Assembly (NCBI GenBank): GCA_021732845.1
Contig: JAKFUF010000202.1
Coordinates: 1 to 48,796 of the forward strand
DNA length: 48,796 nucleotides
DNA from: Planctomycetaceae bacterium
GTDB lineage: Bacteria; Planctomycetota; Planctomycetia; Planctomycetales; Planctomycetaceae
Direction of reading: 5' to 3'
Shown here: one piece after another, positions 6,710-15,810 of the stretch
Position numbering within the stretch: the stretch's first letter is position 1
How the letters are laid out: every line of letters starts with the position of its first letter
Notes under the pieces: model-generated
What the model was told of the DNA's origin: nothing
What the model saw: only the letters and a program-made list of their open reading frames with translations
Databases searched by the model: none
Translations under genes and position numbers: made by a program

Positions 6710-9700
6710 ATGTTTTCACCGTTTGCAGCCAAGAGTTGCGACCAGTTGCCGCGTTTGGCGGTCGACAGCGATCTGACCGAAACCGTCCGCCGGTGGGCAC
6801 GTTCTCCCTACGCCTGGACCTTCTTTTTCTTCACGGCCTTCGTTGTCTTTTCCAGCTTCTTTCTGGAAGGGAAGGCACTGCTCTCGTCGTCCGACCATAC
6901 GTTTGGCCATTACCCAAACCTGATTTATGGCCATCGGATGCTGCGGCAGGGGGACTTTGGACTGTGGAACCCGCTGATTTTCAACGGGATCGACTTTTCC
7001 ACGAGCTTCCACCACCACATGCTGCATCCCCTCAACTGGCCGCTGCTCCTGCTGCCGGAGCATTTGCTGCTGTTGGGGGTCACGTTTCAGTGCTACCTGG
7101 AAATCAGCCTGATCGGCCTGCTGGCGTTCAGGATTGTCCGCTGCATCGAAGACGACGAGATCATCGCGCTGTTCGTGGCACTGGTGGCTCAACTCGGCGG
7201 ATTCGCCTGGTTCACCACCACCACGCTGATCGGGACCCATCTCCTGTTTGCGGCGGCGGCGGCGATCTATGTCATCGTCTCCAGTGCGGGCCGCCGCGCG
7301 GTGTTCAATTACGTCTTTCTGACGCTGTGCTTCTTTGACATTCTGATGATGGGCCACGTGGCGTACATCGCCGCTTTTGGCTTGCCAGTGGTCGTGGTGT
7401 TCTTCCTGTGGACCTGGCCGCAGAGCCTGCTGCGTCCATGGCGGGGCCTGATGCTGACCGTCACGCTCGCCTTTTTGACGGCGGGCTGCATGTCGGCCGT
7501 GCGGATCTGGCCGGTGATGCAGGGGCTGATCTTTGAACAAAACGTCGTCGACACGCTGGGCTTTCCCAGCCTGAAAGACTCTGGATACTTCGCCCTGACC
7601 GGCTTCGCTCCGGAAGTCATGGGCCTGCATCACGGTGACACGGTGCGGTTTTCCGAGGCCCTCGGGCTCGGCGGGCGGCACATCCAATTTCACAACCTGC
7701 TGTACTACGGCATCGCCCCCGTGCTGCTGCTGTGGCTCTCGATGCTCCGCGGGTTGGGTTCGAAGTCGTTCACGATGACCGCGCTGTACCTCGCGGTGGC
7801 CCTGACCCCCCTGTACCTGCTGCAGCCACTGAGCGATCTGGTCAACATCGCCATCTTCCCGGTGCATCACGACATCATCTGCCGCACGGGCGGCATGTTT
7901 TTGATGTGCGCGGCACTGGTGCCGATTCTCAAATCGGTGCGGGACCACGGGGTCGAGGCTGACGACTGGCGGCTGCGGTGGTTCATCTCGCTGACCGGCA
8001 TCGTGCTGGCCTGCTGCGTGGCGTTCTTTGTCCGGGTCTCGCAGCAGCGTCCGGAACTTGTCCACTCCCATGCCCGGCTGGCACTGCTGGTCGCCAAAGT
8101 TTGCGTGGTGGTGGGGCTGCCGATCTGCTTCGTCGCCGTGGGCCGGGTGAAGCTGAACGCCCTGAACACCGGGCGGATCACGAACATCACGGCGATCATT
8201 TTCGGGGTGGCCCTCGTGGTGCTGGGCGCGTTGTCGCTGCACTATGAACTGTTCTTTCACACGTGGATCACCCTGCGTGGGTTTGCCTACACCGTCGCCA
8301 GCGGACTGTGGGGACTGGCTGTCATCTGGACGGCGCGGGCCATCGTGAACAAGCAGGCGCTGACCCGCCGGCAATGGGGCCAGATCATCGCCGTGGCCGT
8401 CGTGGCTCTGGGGGTGTGCCTGCTGCCGATTCCGGAATACTACGGCTCCCGTGAAGCCAGCGTCCTGCTGATCTCGGGTGTCAGCAGCATGACCAAATTC
8501 GCCTTCTTCGCGGCTGTGGCCCTGGAAATTGTCGTGCTGTGTGGCTCAAGCGTCGCCGGCCGGAAGCAGTTGATTCCGCTGCTGGGGCTGCTCACTGTCG
8601 GTGAACTGGTGGGCCACACGAAGCTCTACAGCCACTGTGGCACGCAGCCGTTCATTGCGGTCGCAGAACTGTATCCCAAGCGGCATCGCCACGATCTGGC
8701 CCACAGCGACTGGGTGGCGGCGGGGAAGGATCCCAGCCTGCTGGAGAATCCGCAGTTCCAGCGGCAGAACGACGGCCCCACCGGCTGGTCCGTGGGCGGC
8801 AGCCAGTCTGCCACGCGGGCGACGCAGGACGGGATGATCCTGGCAGCCACGGCTGCCGACGGATCGACGCTCTACCAGGACATCAAATTTCCTGAGCCAC
8901 TGGAGGCGCTGACGATGGGGGCCTGGGTTCGCTCGACATCGACAGTGCCGGTCAAGCTCGCTCTGAACGCGGATGTCCGCGGCGCGGAATCGGCCCCCTA
9001 TGCCGGCAACGGTGCCTGGGAATGGCTGGAGGTCACGGTGTTGCATCCCGGCATTCGCCAGTGCCGGCCCCATGTGATTTTGGCGGGTGTGGGTGAACTG
9101 GAAATCGCGGAGGCGTCGCTCTGCAAAGGTGTGGTGTCGCATGTGGCCCGCCGGCCTGCGGGAGTTGTGCATGTGACCCCGCTGCTGACTCGGGCGGAAG
9201 ACGGACCGCCGGTGTTCGACGTGAAGAACTATCGCGTCAACAAGCCCACGCAGGTGCTCCGCTGGCAGGACAACGAAATCATCAGCAACATCAACGTCGT
9301 GTACGGTGTGCCGACGTATGCCGGTGTGGATTCGGACGTCAAAAAGAATCTGACACAGTTCTTTGGTGCCTTCGATGGCAATCCACCGGGCTGGAACCCG
9401 CGCTGCGGGATTTTTGGAACGCTGACCAGTCCGCGGGCGATGGATCTGTCGGGGGTCAAGTACGACTGGGATGGGAAGCTGGTAGTCAGGCCGGACGCCA
9501 TCTCCCGAGTTTCACTGTTCAAGAACTATGAAGTCCACACGGACAAGGCCGCCCTGCTGGCCCGCCTGAATGCGCCGGACTTCAAGCCCGCCGAAACGCT
9601 GCTGCTGAGCGAAGCTCCGCCGCAGCCCCCGGCCGCCGCCAGCCGCTTCGAGCCGGTGGATTTTGAACCGCGGGGGTCGAGCCTGTTGTCGGCGCGCCTG

Positions 9701-10006
9701 ACGCTGGCTGAACCGGCGATGCTGCTGTTCAACGACAGCTACTCGCCCTACTGGACCTTTACCTGCAATGGAAAGCCGTTGCATGTGATCTCGGCAAACG
9801 GCAACTTCATGGCCGTTTCCCTGCCGGCCGGTGTCTGCGATGTGACGTGGAAATTCAGCCCGACCCCCATGATGCGGCTCTTCTGGCTCAGCATGGTCGG
9901 GACCGCGATCCTGGCGGGCGCCGCCTGCACGCCATGGTTCATGCGCAAGCCACAGGCAGCTCCAGCGACGGATACGACAGCGGCCCCGCGGAGGCTGGCG
10001 GCCTGA
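6710..10006 (+). CDS. YfhO-family GT-C type integral membrane glycosyltransferase
   Basis: 1098 residues from ATG 6710, chosen for the strong AGGGAGG seven bases upstream; the frame remains open further 5'. The N-terminal half is a string of hydrophobic helices. Early on it has SSDHTFGHYPNLIYGHRML and GDFGLWNPLIFNGIDFS, the extracytoplasmic loop pattern of YfhO/GT-C proteins (acidic residue, then LWNP). A soluble beta-rich region of about 400 residues follows, then one last helix (MMRLFWLSMVGTAILAGAA). GT-C enzymes use polyprenyl-phosphate sugars outside the membrane. The adjacent GT2 is the kind of enzyme that makes such donors. It is first in the glycan locus and lies 7 bp before the GT2 gene. 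The fold is fairly confident; the acceptor is unknown. Confidence 0.75.
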   Translation: MFSPFAAKSCDQLPRLAVDSDLTETVRRWARSPYAWTFFFFTAFVVFSSFFLEGKALLSSSDHTFGHYPNLIYGHRMLRQGDFGLWNPLIFNGIDFSTSFHHHMLHPLNWPLLLLPEHLLLLGVTFQCYLEISLIGLLAFRIVRCIEDDEIIALFVALVAQLGGFAWFTTTTLIGTHLLFAAAAAIYVIVSSAGRRAVFNYVFLTLCFFDILMMGHVAYIAAFGLPVVVVFFLWTWPQSLLRPWRGLMLTVTLAFLTAGCMSAVRIWPVMQGLIFEQNVVDTLGFPSLKDSGYFALTGFAPEVMGLHHGDTVRFSEALGLGGRHIQFHNLLYYGIAPVLLLWLSMLRGLGSKSFTMTALYLAVALTPLYLLQPLSDLVNIAIFPVHHDIICRTGGMFLMCAALVPILKSVRDHGVEADDWRLRWFISLTGIVLACCVAFFVRVSQQRPELVHSHARLALLVAKVCVVVGLPICFVAVGRVKLNALNTGRITNITAIIFGVALVVLGALSLHYELFFHTWITLRGFAYTVASGLWGLAVIWTARAIVNKQALTRRQWGQIIAVAVVALGVCLLPIPEYYGSREASVLLISGVSSMTKFAFFAAVALEIVVLCGSSVAGRKQLIPLLGLLTVGELVGHTKLYSHCGTQPFIAVAELYPKRHRHDLAHSDWVAAGKDPSLLENPQFQRQNDGPTGWSVGGSQSATRATQDGMILAATAADGSTLYQDIKFPEPLEALTMGAWVRSTSTVPVKLALNADVRGAESAPYAGNGAWEWLEVTVLHPGIRQCRPHVILAGVGELEIAEASLCKGVVSHVARRPAGVVHVTPLLTRAEDGPPVFDVKNYRVNKPTQVLRWQDNEIISNINVVYGVPTYAGVDSDVKKNLTQFFGAFDGNPPGWNPRCGIFGTLTSPRAMDLSGVKYDWDGKLVVRPDAISRVSLFKNYEVHTDKAALLARLNAPDFKPAETLLLSEAPPQPPAAASRFEPVDFEPRGSSLLSARLTLAEPAMLLFNDSYSPYWTFTCNGKPLHVISANGNFMAVSLPAGVCDVTWKFSPTPMMRLFWLSMVGTAILAGAACTPWFMRKPQAAPATDTTAAPRRLAA

Positions 10007-10013
10007 GGTTGCC

Positions 10014-10871
10014 GTGCCCACCAGCGTGACCAAGCTTCTTGACACGGACGATTCAGAAATCGAACCCACCATTGTTTGCACGGAGATCGAGATGCCCGGG
10101 GTGCCTGAACTGAGCCTGATCATTCCCGCCTACAATGAGGCCCGTGGCATCCGCCGGACCCTCGACGCGACGCAGTCCTATCTGAACGACCAGCGGATCT
10201 CGTATGAGATCATCGTGGCCGCCGACGGCAACGACGGAACGCGGGAGATCGTGGCGGAAATGGGCCGGCGCGACCCGCGGCTCAGCGTGCTGGGCAGCGC
10301 TGAACGCGGCGGCAAGGGGCGGGGCATCCGTGCCGGAGTCGCCCGCGCCCGCGGCAGAATCGTCGGCTTTGCCGACGCCGACTACAAGACGCCGATCGAA
10401 GAGCTGGCCAAGATCCTGCCCTGGTTTGACCAGGGGTTCGACGTGGTCATCGGCTCGCGGGGCATGGCCGACTCCAAGATCGAACGGCCGGCGGCGCTGT
10501 ACCGCCGGCTGGGCTCCAAGGCCTTTGCCATGGGCCTGCGTCTGGCAATTGGCCTGTGGGACATCGCCGACACGCAATGCGGGTTCAAGTTCTTCCGCGG
10601 TGAGACCGCCCGCGACCTGTTCGCCCGGCAGCGGATCGACGGATACATGTTTGATGTCGAGATTCTTCACCTGGCCCAGCAGCTCGGCTACAGAATCCAG
10701 CAGGTGGGCGTCCGCTGGCAGGATGACGGCGACAGCCGGCTGAACCTGCTGTCCGGCAACTGGCAGAACATGCTGGACATTTTCCGGATCCGGTTCGCCT
10801 CGATGCGCGGCGCGGTCGCGGAATCCCGCGAACTTGAGGAAGAACAGACCTGCCTCAAACGCGCGGCCTGA
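10014..10871 (+). CDS. GT2 family glycosyltransferase, dolichyl/polyprenyl-phosphate sugar synthase-like
   Basis: 285 residues from GTG 10014, seven bases after the YfhO-type stop; ATG 10092, with GGAG upstream, is an alternative start that removes 26 residues. GT-A motifs are LIIPAYNEA, AADGNDGT, GGKGRGIRAGV, the metal-binding FADADYKTPIEE, GSRGMADS and TQCGFKFF. This set is typical of the dolichyl-phosphate beta-glucosyltransferase (ALG5-like) branch of DPM/DPG synthases. No C-terminal membrane helix is seen. It probably charges undecaprenyl phosphate with a hexose for the neighbouring GT-C protein; the sugar is not known. Confidence 0.82.
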   Translation: MPTSVTKLLDTDDSEIEPTIVCTEIEMPGVPELSLIIPAYNEARGIRRTLDATQSYLNDQRISYEIIVAADGNDGTREIVAEMGRRDPRLSVLGSAERGGKGRGIRAGVARARGRIVGFADADYKTPIEELAKILPWFDQGFDVVIGSRGMADSKIERPAALYRRLGSKAFAMGLRLAIGLWDIADTQCGFKFFRGETARDLFARQRIDGYMFDVEILHLAQQLGYRIQQVGVRWQDDGDSRLNLLSGNWQNMLDIFRIRFASMRGAVAESRELEEEQTCLKRAA

Positions 10872-11002
10872 ACGCCGCCCTCGAAGCGGAACTCGGTTTG
10901 CATGAGTTCCGACGCGCCATCACCCTTCGGTTCATTATCTCGCGGCCAGACCCAGAACTTCACCCAGCGTTCTCCTGACCCGCGGCACCTCACGAGGATA
11001 CC

Positions 11003-11620
11003 ATGATCGGACTGGTCCACCGCCTGCTGTCGAATCCCGCCATTTTTGAACTGCAGCAGACACTCTGCAACAACTACCGCGCCATTCGCGACACCTTCCC
11101 GGAGTATCTGGATGTCGAGGGCAAGGACATCCTTGATGTCGGCTGCTCGACCGGGACCTGCGCCAAGGCCATCATCTCGATGAAGGACAACCGCTACGTC
11201 GGCGTGGACATTGATTCGCGCTATGTCGAGCGGGCCAAGAAGCTGCACCCGCACGGCACGTTCATGACGATGGATGCGCGGGAACTCAGCTTTCCCGATG
11301 CGAGCTTTGATGTGGTGCTGTTCATCGGGGCGCTGCACCACATGGACGACGAAATCATCAACGCCTGCTTCAAGCAGTTGCGGCGCGTGGTGCGGCCCAC
11401 CGGCGTGGTGATCTGCGCCGAGCCGACCTTTTCCAACAATGCCCTGAGCACCTGGCTGCTCCGTCGCGACCGGGGCGAGCACATTCGCGACCACGCCGGA
11501 TACAGCGCGCTCTTCAACGGCTGGACGGCGGTTGCCCAGCGGGACCTGCGGCTTGCCGTCCATCGGTTCGCCGGGTTTGCCCTGAGCCCCGTGGCTGCCG
11601 CCCAGCGGAAGGCTGCCTGA
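11003..11620 (+). CDS. Class I SAM-dependent methyltransferase
   Basis: 205 residues from ATG 11003 with GAGG upstream. Motif I is ILDVGCSTGTCAKAI, the acidic end of strand 2 is YVGVDID, and DASFDVVLFIGALHHMDD is the post-motif typical of the UbiE/Methyltransf_11 group. Cytoplasmic. The position between a GT2 gene and sugar-nucleotide genes suggests sugar or lipid methylation in glycan assembly, but the substrate cannot be read from the sequence. Confidence 0.82.
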   Translation: MIGLVHRLLSNPAIFELQQTLCNNYRAIRDTFPEYLDVEGKDILDVGCSTGTCAKAIISMKDNRYVGVDIDSRYVERAKKLHPHGTFMTMDARELSFPDASFDVVLFIGALHHMDDEIINACFKQLRRVVRPTGVVICAEPTFSNNALSTWLLRRDRGEHIRDHAGYSALFNGWTAVAQRDLRLAVHRFAGFALSPVAAAQRKAA

Positions 11621-11699
11621 GCCACAGCCCACAGTTCTTTCGGCCCCGCGACGATCGCTCCCACATCAGGCACAAAACCGCACAGCAAGGATTGCAAAC

Positions 11700-12455
11700 A
11701 TGTCGGACAACAAGTGGCCGAAGGTGCTGCCGCCGCTCACCGCGGAACAGCAGCGGATCAGCAACGACTTCATGAAGCACTGGCACGAGGTCCTGCCGCA
11801 GCGGTTCGGCATGATTGAACGCTTCAACCATACCTACAGCGTACAGCACGCCCCCAAGTCCTTCGTCAGCACGCTGGAAATCGGCGCGGGGCTGGGCGAG
11901 CATCTCGAACATGAGAAGCTGACGGCCGAGCAGCGCAAGAACTACTACGCGCTGGAGCTTCGCGAAAACATGAGCGAGGAGATCCGCCGGCGCTTTCCGG
12001 ACGTCAACACTGTCACGGCCGACTGTCAAAAGCGGCTGCCGTTTGCCGACGGCTTCTTCGACCGCGTGCTGGCGGTGCATGTCCTCGAGCATCTGCCGGA
12101 CCTGCCGGCCGCCGTCTCGGAACTGTACCGCGTCTGCAACAAGCAGCACGGCAGTTTGTCGATCGTGATCCCCTGCGAAGGCAGCATGGCCTACACACTG
12201 GCCCGCCGCGTCTCCGCCCAGCGGATCTTTGAGAAGCGGTACAAGCAGCCGTACAAGTGGTTCATCGAGCGCGAACACCTCAACCGCCCGTTTGAAATTC
12301 GCGAGGTTCTCGCCCCCTATTTTGCCATCGAATCGCGGTCATTCTTTCCGCTGCCGGTTCCCGCCGAATTCTGCAACCTCGTCATCGGCATGACCCTCAG
12401 GCCACACCCGCAGGTGCAGGCCAGTGGCAGCCAGGTTCTGCGGAAGGCCGCGTGA
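11700..12455 (+). CDS. Class I SAM-dependent methyltransferase (second)
   Basis: 251 residues from ATG 11700 with AAGGA upstream. TLEIGAGLGEHLEHE is motif I, YYALELREN is the acidic strand-2 site, and DCQKRLPFADGFFDRVLAV with HVLEHLPDLPAAV follows. It differs clearly from the previous methyltransferase, with a longer N-terminus (HWHEVLPQRFGMIERFNH) and a basic C-terminal half (KRYKQPYKWFIEREHLNRPF). It is likely another tailoring enzyme of the glycan locus. Substrate unknown. Confidence 0.8.
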   Translation: MSDNKWPKVLPPLTAEQQRISNDFMKHWHEVLPQRFGMIERFNHTYSVQHAPKSFVSTLEIGAGLGEHLEHEKLTAEQRKNYYALELRENMSEEIRRRFPDVNTVTADCQKRLPFADGFFDRVLAVHVLEHLPDLPAAVSELYRVCNKQHGSLSIVIPCEGSMAYTLARRVSAQRIFEKRYKQPYKWFIEREHLNRPFEIREVLAPYFAIESRSFFPLPVPAEFCNLVIGMTLRPHPQVQASGSQVLRKAA

Positions 12456-12505
12456 AGTTGTCGGCTCAGATTGAATGGATCTGAAATCATTCTCAAAAAT
12501 TCCCC

Positions 12506-12534
12506 TTGACGACTTTTTCGTCACGGCGTAGTCT
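12506..12534 (+). promoter_or_regulatory. Candidate sigma-70-type promoter
   Basis: TTGACG (12506-12511), 17-bp spacer, TAGTCT (12529-12534), in the 159-bp gap before the epimerase gene. The surrounding AAAAATTCCCC stretch is locally AT-rich. It would give a leader of about 75 bases. Confidence 0.4.
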
Positions 12535-12614
12535 CCGCCCCCTTCGACTGGCAGCCTGTTCTCGGGCCGCTTTTCAGGCGACGGCGCGTCTGGCCCCACT
12601 GCGGATCTTCATCC

Positions 12615-13577
12615 ATGAACACGGCGTTTGTCACCGGTGCCTCCGGCTTCATCGGCAGCAACCTGGTCGACCGTCTGCTGGCAGCGGGACTGAAGGTTGT
12701 CGGCTGGGACAATCTTTCGACCGGGCAGATCCGCTTTCTCAATGGGGCGAAGCAAAACGAAAACTTTCGCTTTGTCCAGGGCGACAACCTCGACCTGCCG
12801 GCACTGACCGACGCGATGGCTGGCTGCGACTTCGTGTTCCACCTCGCGGCCAACGCCGATGTCCGGTTTGGCACCAACCATCCGCGCCGCGACCTCGAAC
12901 AAAACACCATCGCCACGGCGAACGTGCTGGAAGGGATGCGGGCGAACAACATTCGCCGGATCGCCTTCGCCTCGACGGGATCGATCTACGGCGAACCCGA
13001 AATTCACCCCACGCCCGAGACCGCGCCGTTCCCGGTTCAGACATCCCTCTATGGGGCGTCCAAGCTGGCGGCCGAGGGGATGATCGCGGCGTACAGCGAG
13101 GGCTTCGGGTATCAGAGCTACATCTTCCGGTTCGTGTCGATCCTTGGGTACCGCTACACGCACGGGCATGTGTTCGATTTCTTCCACCAGTTGGAACAGC
13201 ATCCCGACCATCTCAAGGTGCTCGGCGATGGGCATCAGCGGAAGTCTTACCTGCACGTGCAGGACTGTGTGGATGCCATTCTGACGGCCGTGAACACCGC
13301 GACCGAAAAGGTCAACATCTACAACCTGGGGACGAACGAGTACTGCGAGGTCCGGGATTCGATTGGCTGGATCTGCGAAACACTCGGCGTCAAACCGCGG
13401 CTCGACTTTACCGGCGGCAAGCGTGGCTGGATCGGCGACAGCCCGTTCATCTTCCTCGACACCCAGAAGATTCGCTCGCTGGGGTGGAAGCCACGGCTGT
13501 CGATCCGGGAGGGCGTGATTGCAACGGTGAAGTATCTGAAGGCGAACACCTGGGTCTTCGACGCCCGCGCGGCGTAG
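12615..13577 (+). CDS. Extended SDR nucleotide-sugar epimerase/dehydratase
   Basis: 320 residues from ATG 12615. The NAD-binding motif is TGASGFIGSNL at the N-terminus, and the catalytic set is FASTGSIYGEPE (Ser) and SLYGASKLAAEG (Tyr-x3-Lys). HQRKSYLHVQDCVDAI near residue 210 is a sugar-nucleotide site typical of UDP-glucose 4-epimerase-like enzymes. Catalytic residues are intact. It converts an NDP-sugar in the cytoplasm; whether UDP-, GDP- or dTDP-linked cannot be told. It sits in the locus just before the Cys-less nucleotide-sugar dehydrogenase. Confidence 0.85.
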   Translation: MNTAFVTGASGFIGSNLVDRLLAAGLKVVGWDNLSTGQIRFLNGAKQNENFRFVQGDNLDLPALTDAMAGCDFVFHLAANADVRFGTNHPRRDLEQNTIATANVLEGMRANNIRRIAFASTGSIYGEPEIHPTPETAPFPVQTSLYGASKLAAEGMIAAYSEGFGYQSYIFRFVSILGYRYTHGHVFDFFHQLEQHPDHLKVLGDGHQRKSYLHVQDCVDAILTAVNTATEKVNIYNLGTNEYCEVRDSIGWICETLGVKPRLDFTGGKRGWIGDSPFIFLDTQKIRSLGWKPRLSIREGVIATVKYLKANTWVFDARAA

Positions 13578-13639
13578 GACTCAGCAACGGAAGACAAGTC
13601 GATGAGCGACGAATTTGCGGCACCAGGGGTGGGCACGCG

Positions 13640-14935
13640 ATGAATGTGGCAGTGGTGGGGCTTTGGCATTTGGGGACCGTGACGGCCGCTTGCGTCGCCT
13701 CGGCCGGACATCAGGTTGTGGGCTATGACCCCGACCCGGCATTGATCGAAGGGCTTCAAGCTGCCCGCATGCCGGTCTCTGAACCGGGGCTCGCCGCAAT
13801 GACAGACGCTGGTCTCGCGACTGGTCGCCTGCAGTTCTCCGCCGACCCGCAAGCTGTCTCGGCAGCGGAAATCGTCTGGGTCACCTTCGACACGCCTGTC
13901 GACGACGATGACCACGCCGACGTCGACTATGTGGTCGACCAGGTCTGTGGCTTGTTCCCGCACCTGGCACCCGGCAGCATCGTCCTGGTCTCTTCCCAAT
14001 TGCCGGTCGGCTCCATCGCACGGCTGGAATCGCTGTATCGCGCGGCTGTCCCGGCAGGCACGGCGACGTTCGCCTGCAGTCCTGAAAACCTGCGGTTGGG
14101 CAAGGCGCTGGACGTGTTCCTCAAGGCCGACCGGTTTGTGGTTGGGACGCGCAGCGCTGACGACCGCGTTCGGCTGGACGCCCTGCTGAGAACTTTCACC
14201 ACGAACATTGAGTGGATGTCGGTCGAATCCGCCGAGATGACCAAGCACGCGATCAACGCCTTTCTGGCGGTGTCGGTCACATTTATCAACGAACTCGCCG
14301 TCCTCTGCGAACAGGTCGGGGCCTCGGCCCGCGAGGTTGAACTGGGCCTCAAGACGGACCAGCGGATCGGCCCCAAGGCGTACGTCAAACCGGGCGGAGC
14401 ATTTGCCGGCGGCACGCTGGCCCGCGATATCAGCTACTTGACGGAACGCTGTGCCGCGGTCGGACTGAAGTCGCACCTGCTGTCCGCCGTGCATCCCAGC
14501 AATCGGCAACACAAAGACTGGGCCCGCCGCCGCCTGCAGGAACTGCTGGGAACACTGGCAGGCAAGACCGTGGCTGTGCTCGGTCTGACTTACAAACCGG
14601 GCACCGACACACTCAGAAGATCCTCTGCCGTCGAACTGTGCGAGTGGCTGCACACGCAAGGGACCACGGTGCAGGCGTTCGACCCGGCGGTGACATCACT
14701 GCCGGCGGAACTGTCACCGCAAATCACGCTGTGCGAATCGTGGCAGCAGGCGGTTCAAGGAGCTGAAGCGGTCCTGGTGGCCACCGAGTGGCCGGAGTTC
14801 CGCGTGTTGACCGCGAGCGAACTGGTGCAGGCCGCCGGCAGAATTCCGCTCGTCCTCGACGCTTCGGGCTTCCTCGACAAGACACTCGGCAAAGACTCCC
14901 AAGTGCGGTACCTCACCGTGGGGAGGGCTGCATGA
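13640..14935 (+). CDS. UDP-glucose dehydrogenase-superfamily protein lacking the catalytic Cys
   Basis: 431 residues from ATG 13640; the frame is open far upstream but the part before this ATG overlaps the epimerase. The Rossmann motif is VAVVGLWHLGTVTAA. The central domain has EMTKHAINAFLAVSVTFINE, with the conserved Lys and Asn of the family. The C-terminal domain has VAVLGLTYKPGTDTLRRSS. Where UDP-glucose dehydrogenases carry GGSCFPKD with the nucleophilic Cys, this protein has AGGTLARD, with Thr at residue 259. The thiohemiacetal route to a uronic acid should therefore not work as usual. It may stop at an aldehyde or do other chemistry. The stop overlaps the ATG of the next gene by four bases, so translation is probably coupled. 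Confidence 0.82.
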   Translation: MNVAVVGLWHLGTVTAACVASAGHQVVGYDPDPALIEGLQAARMPVSEPGLAAMTDAGLATGRLQFSADPQAVSAAEIVWVTFDTPVDDDDHADVDYVVDQVCGLFPHLAPGSIVLVSSQLPVGSIARLESLYRAAVPAGTATFACSPENLRLGKALDVFLKADRFVVGTRSADDRVRLDALLRTFTTNIEWMSVESAEMTKHAINAFLAVSVTFINELAVLCEQVGASAREVELGLKTDQRIGPKAYVKPGGAFAGGTLARDISYLTERCAAVGLKSHLLSAVHPSNRQHKDWARRRLQELLGTLAGKTVAVLGLTYKPGTDTLRRSSAVELCEWLHTQGTTVQAFDPAVTSLPAELSPQITLCESWQQAVQGAEAVLVATEWPEFRVLTASELVQAAGRIPLVLDASGFLDKTLGKDSQVRYLTVGRAA

Positions 14936-15810
14936 TTCTCGCGGGGAAGCGGTGCCTGATCACCGGAGCCAATCAGGGCCTGGGTCTGACAATCGCCACG
15001 GCGTATGCCGCCCAGGGTGCGGATGTCTGCCTGTGCGCCCGCGACGAAGCCAAACTCGCCGCCGCCCGCGATGCGGTCCAAGCCGTGGCTCGCGGCCGGG
15101 TGATCGCCCAGACCGCGGACATCGCCAACGCCGACCAATTGCAGAATCTCATTCAGCGCATCGACCGCGAATGGGGCGGCCTGGATGTGGCCGTCTGCAA
15201 CGCCGGGATCTACGGCCCCAAGGGGTACATTGAAGAGGTCGACTGGCAGGAATGGGTCGAGGCGATCCAGATCAATCTGGTCGGCACCGTCCTCACCTGC
15301 CGCGCCGTGGTTCCGGGAATGAAGTCGCGTCGCGCGGGGAAGATCATCATCATCTCCGGCGGCGGCGCGACCAAGCCGATGCCGCAGCTCAGTGCCTATG
15401 CCGCCAGCAAAGCGGGCGTGGTCCGCTTCGCCGAAACTCTGGCGGAAGAACTCGCCGAGTTTGGGATCGACGTCAACTCCGTGGCTCCCGGTGCCCTGAA
15501 CACCCGCCTGCTTGACGAAGTGCTGGCCGCCGGACCCGAGAAGGTGGGGCAGGCTTTCTATCAGGCCTCCGTGAAGCAAAAGGCCAGCGGCGGCGATTCG
15601 TTGGAAGTGGGGGCCGACTTGTGTGTCTGGCTGGCCTCGGACCAGAGCACCGGGCTGAGCGGCAAACTGCTCAGCGCGAAGTGGGATCCCTGGCGCGAGC
15701 TGGGTGAGCGGGCGGCTGACCTGCGGAAATCGGACATTTATACGTTGCGGCGAATCGTGCCGGCCGACCGGGGTCAGACGTGGGGCGATCCGCCGAAAGG
15801 AACTCGATGA
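14932..15810 (+). CDS. Classical SDR oxidoreductase
   Basis: 292 residues from ATG 14932, with GGGGAGG upstream and an ATGA overlap with the previous stop. TGANQGLGLTIA is the cofactor motif, CNAGIYGPKG the NNAG-type motif, and IIISGGGATK with SAYAASKAG gives the Ser-Tyr-Lys catalytic set. The ~50-residue tail after the usual SDR end (WDPWRELGERAADLRKSD) recurs in SDRs of sugar loci. Likely a ketose or keto-sugar reductase acting with its coupled neighbours. Substrate not identifiable. Confidence 0.85.
   Translation: MILAGKRCLITGANQGLGLTIATAYAAQGADVCLCARDEAKLAAARDAVQAVARGRVIAQTADIANADQLQNLIQRIDREWGGLDVAVCNAGIYGPKGYIEEVDWQEWVEAIQINLVGTVLTCRAVVPGMKSRRAGKIIIISGGGATKPMPQLSAYAASKAGVVRFAETLAEELAEFGIDVNSVAPGALNTRLLDEVLAAGPEKVGQAFYQASVKQKASGGDSLEVGADLCVWLASDQSTGLSGKLLSAKWDPWRELGERAADLRKSDIYTLRRIVPADRGQTWGDPPKGTR

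Noticed and set aside
12506-13639. N-terminal extension of the nucleotide-sugar dehydrogenase
   Set aside because: It overlaps the whole epimerase gene in another frame; the family-like N-terminus begins at ATG 13640.
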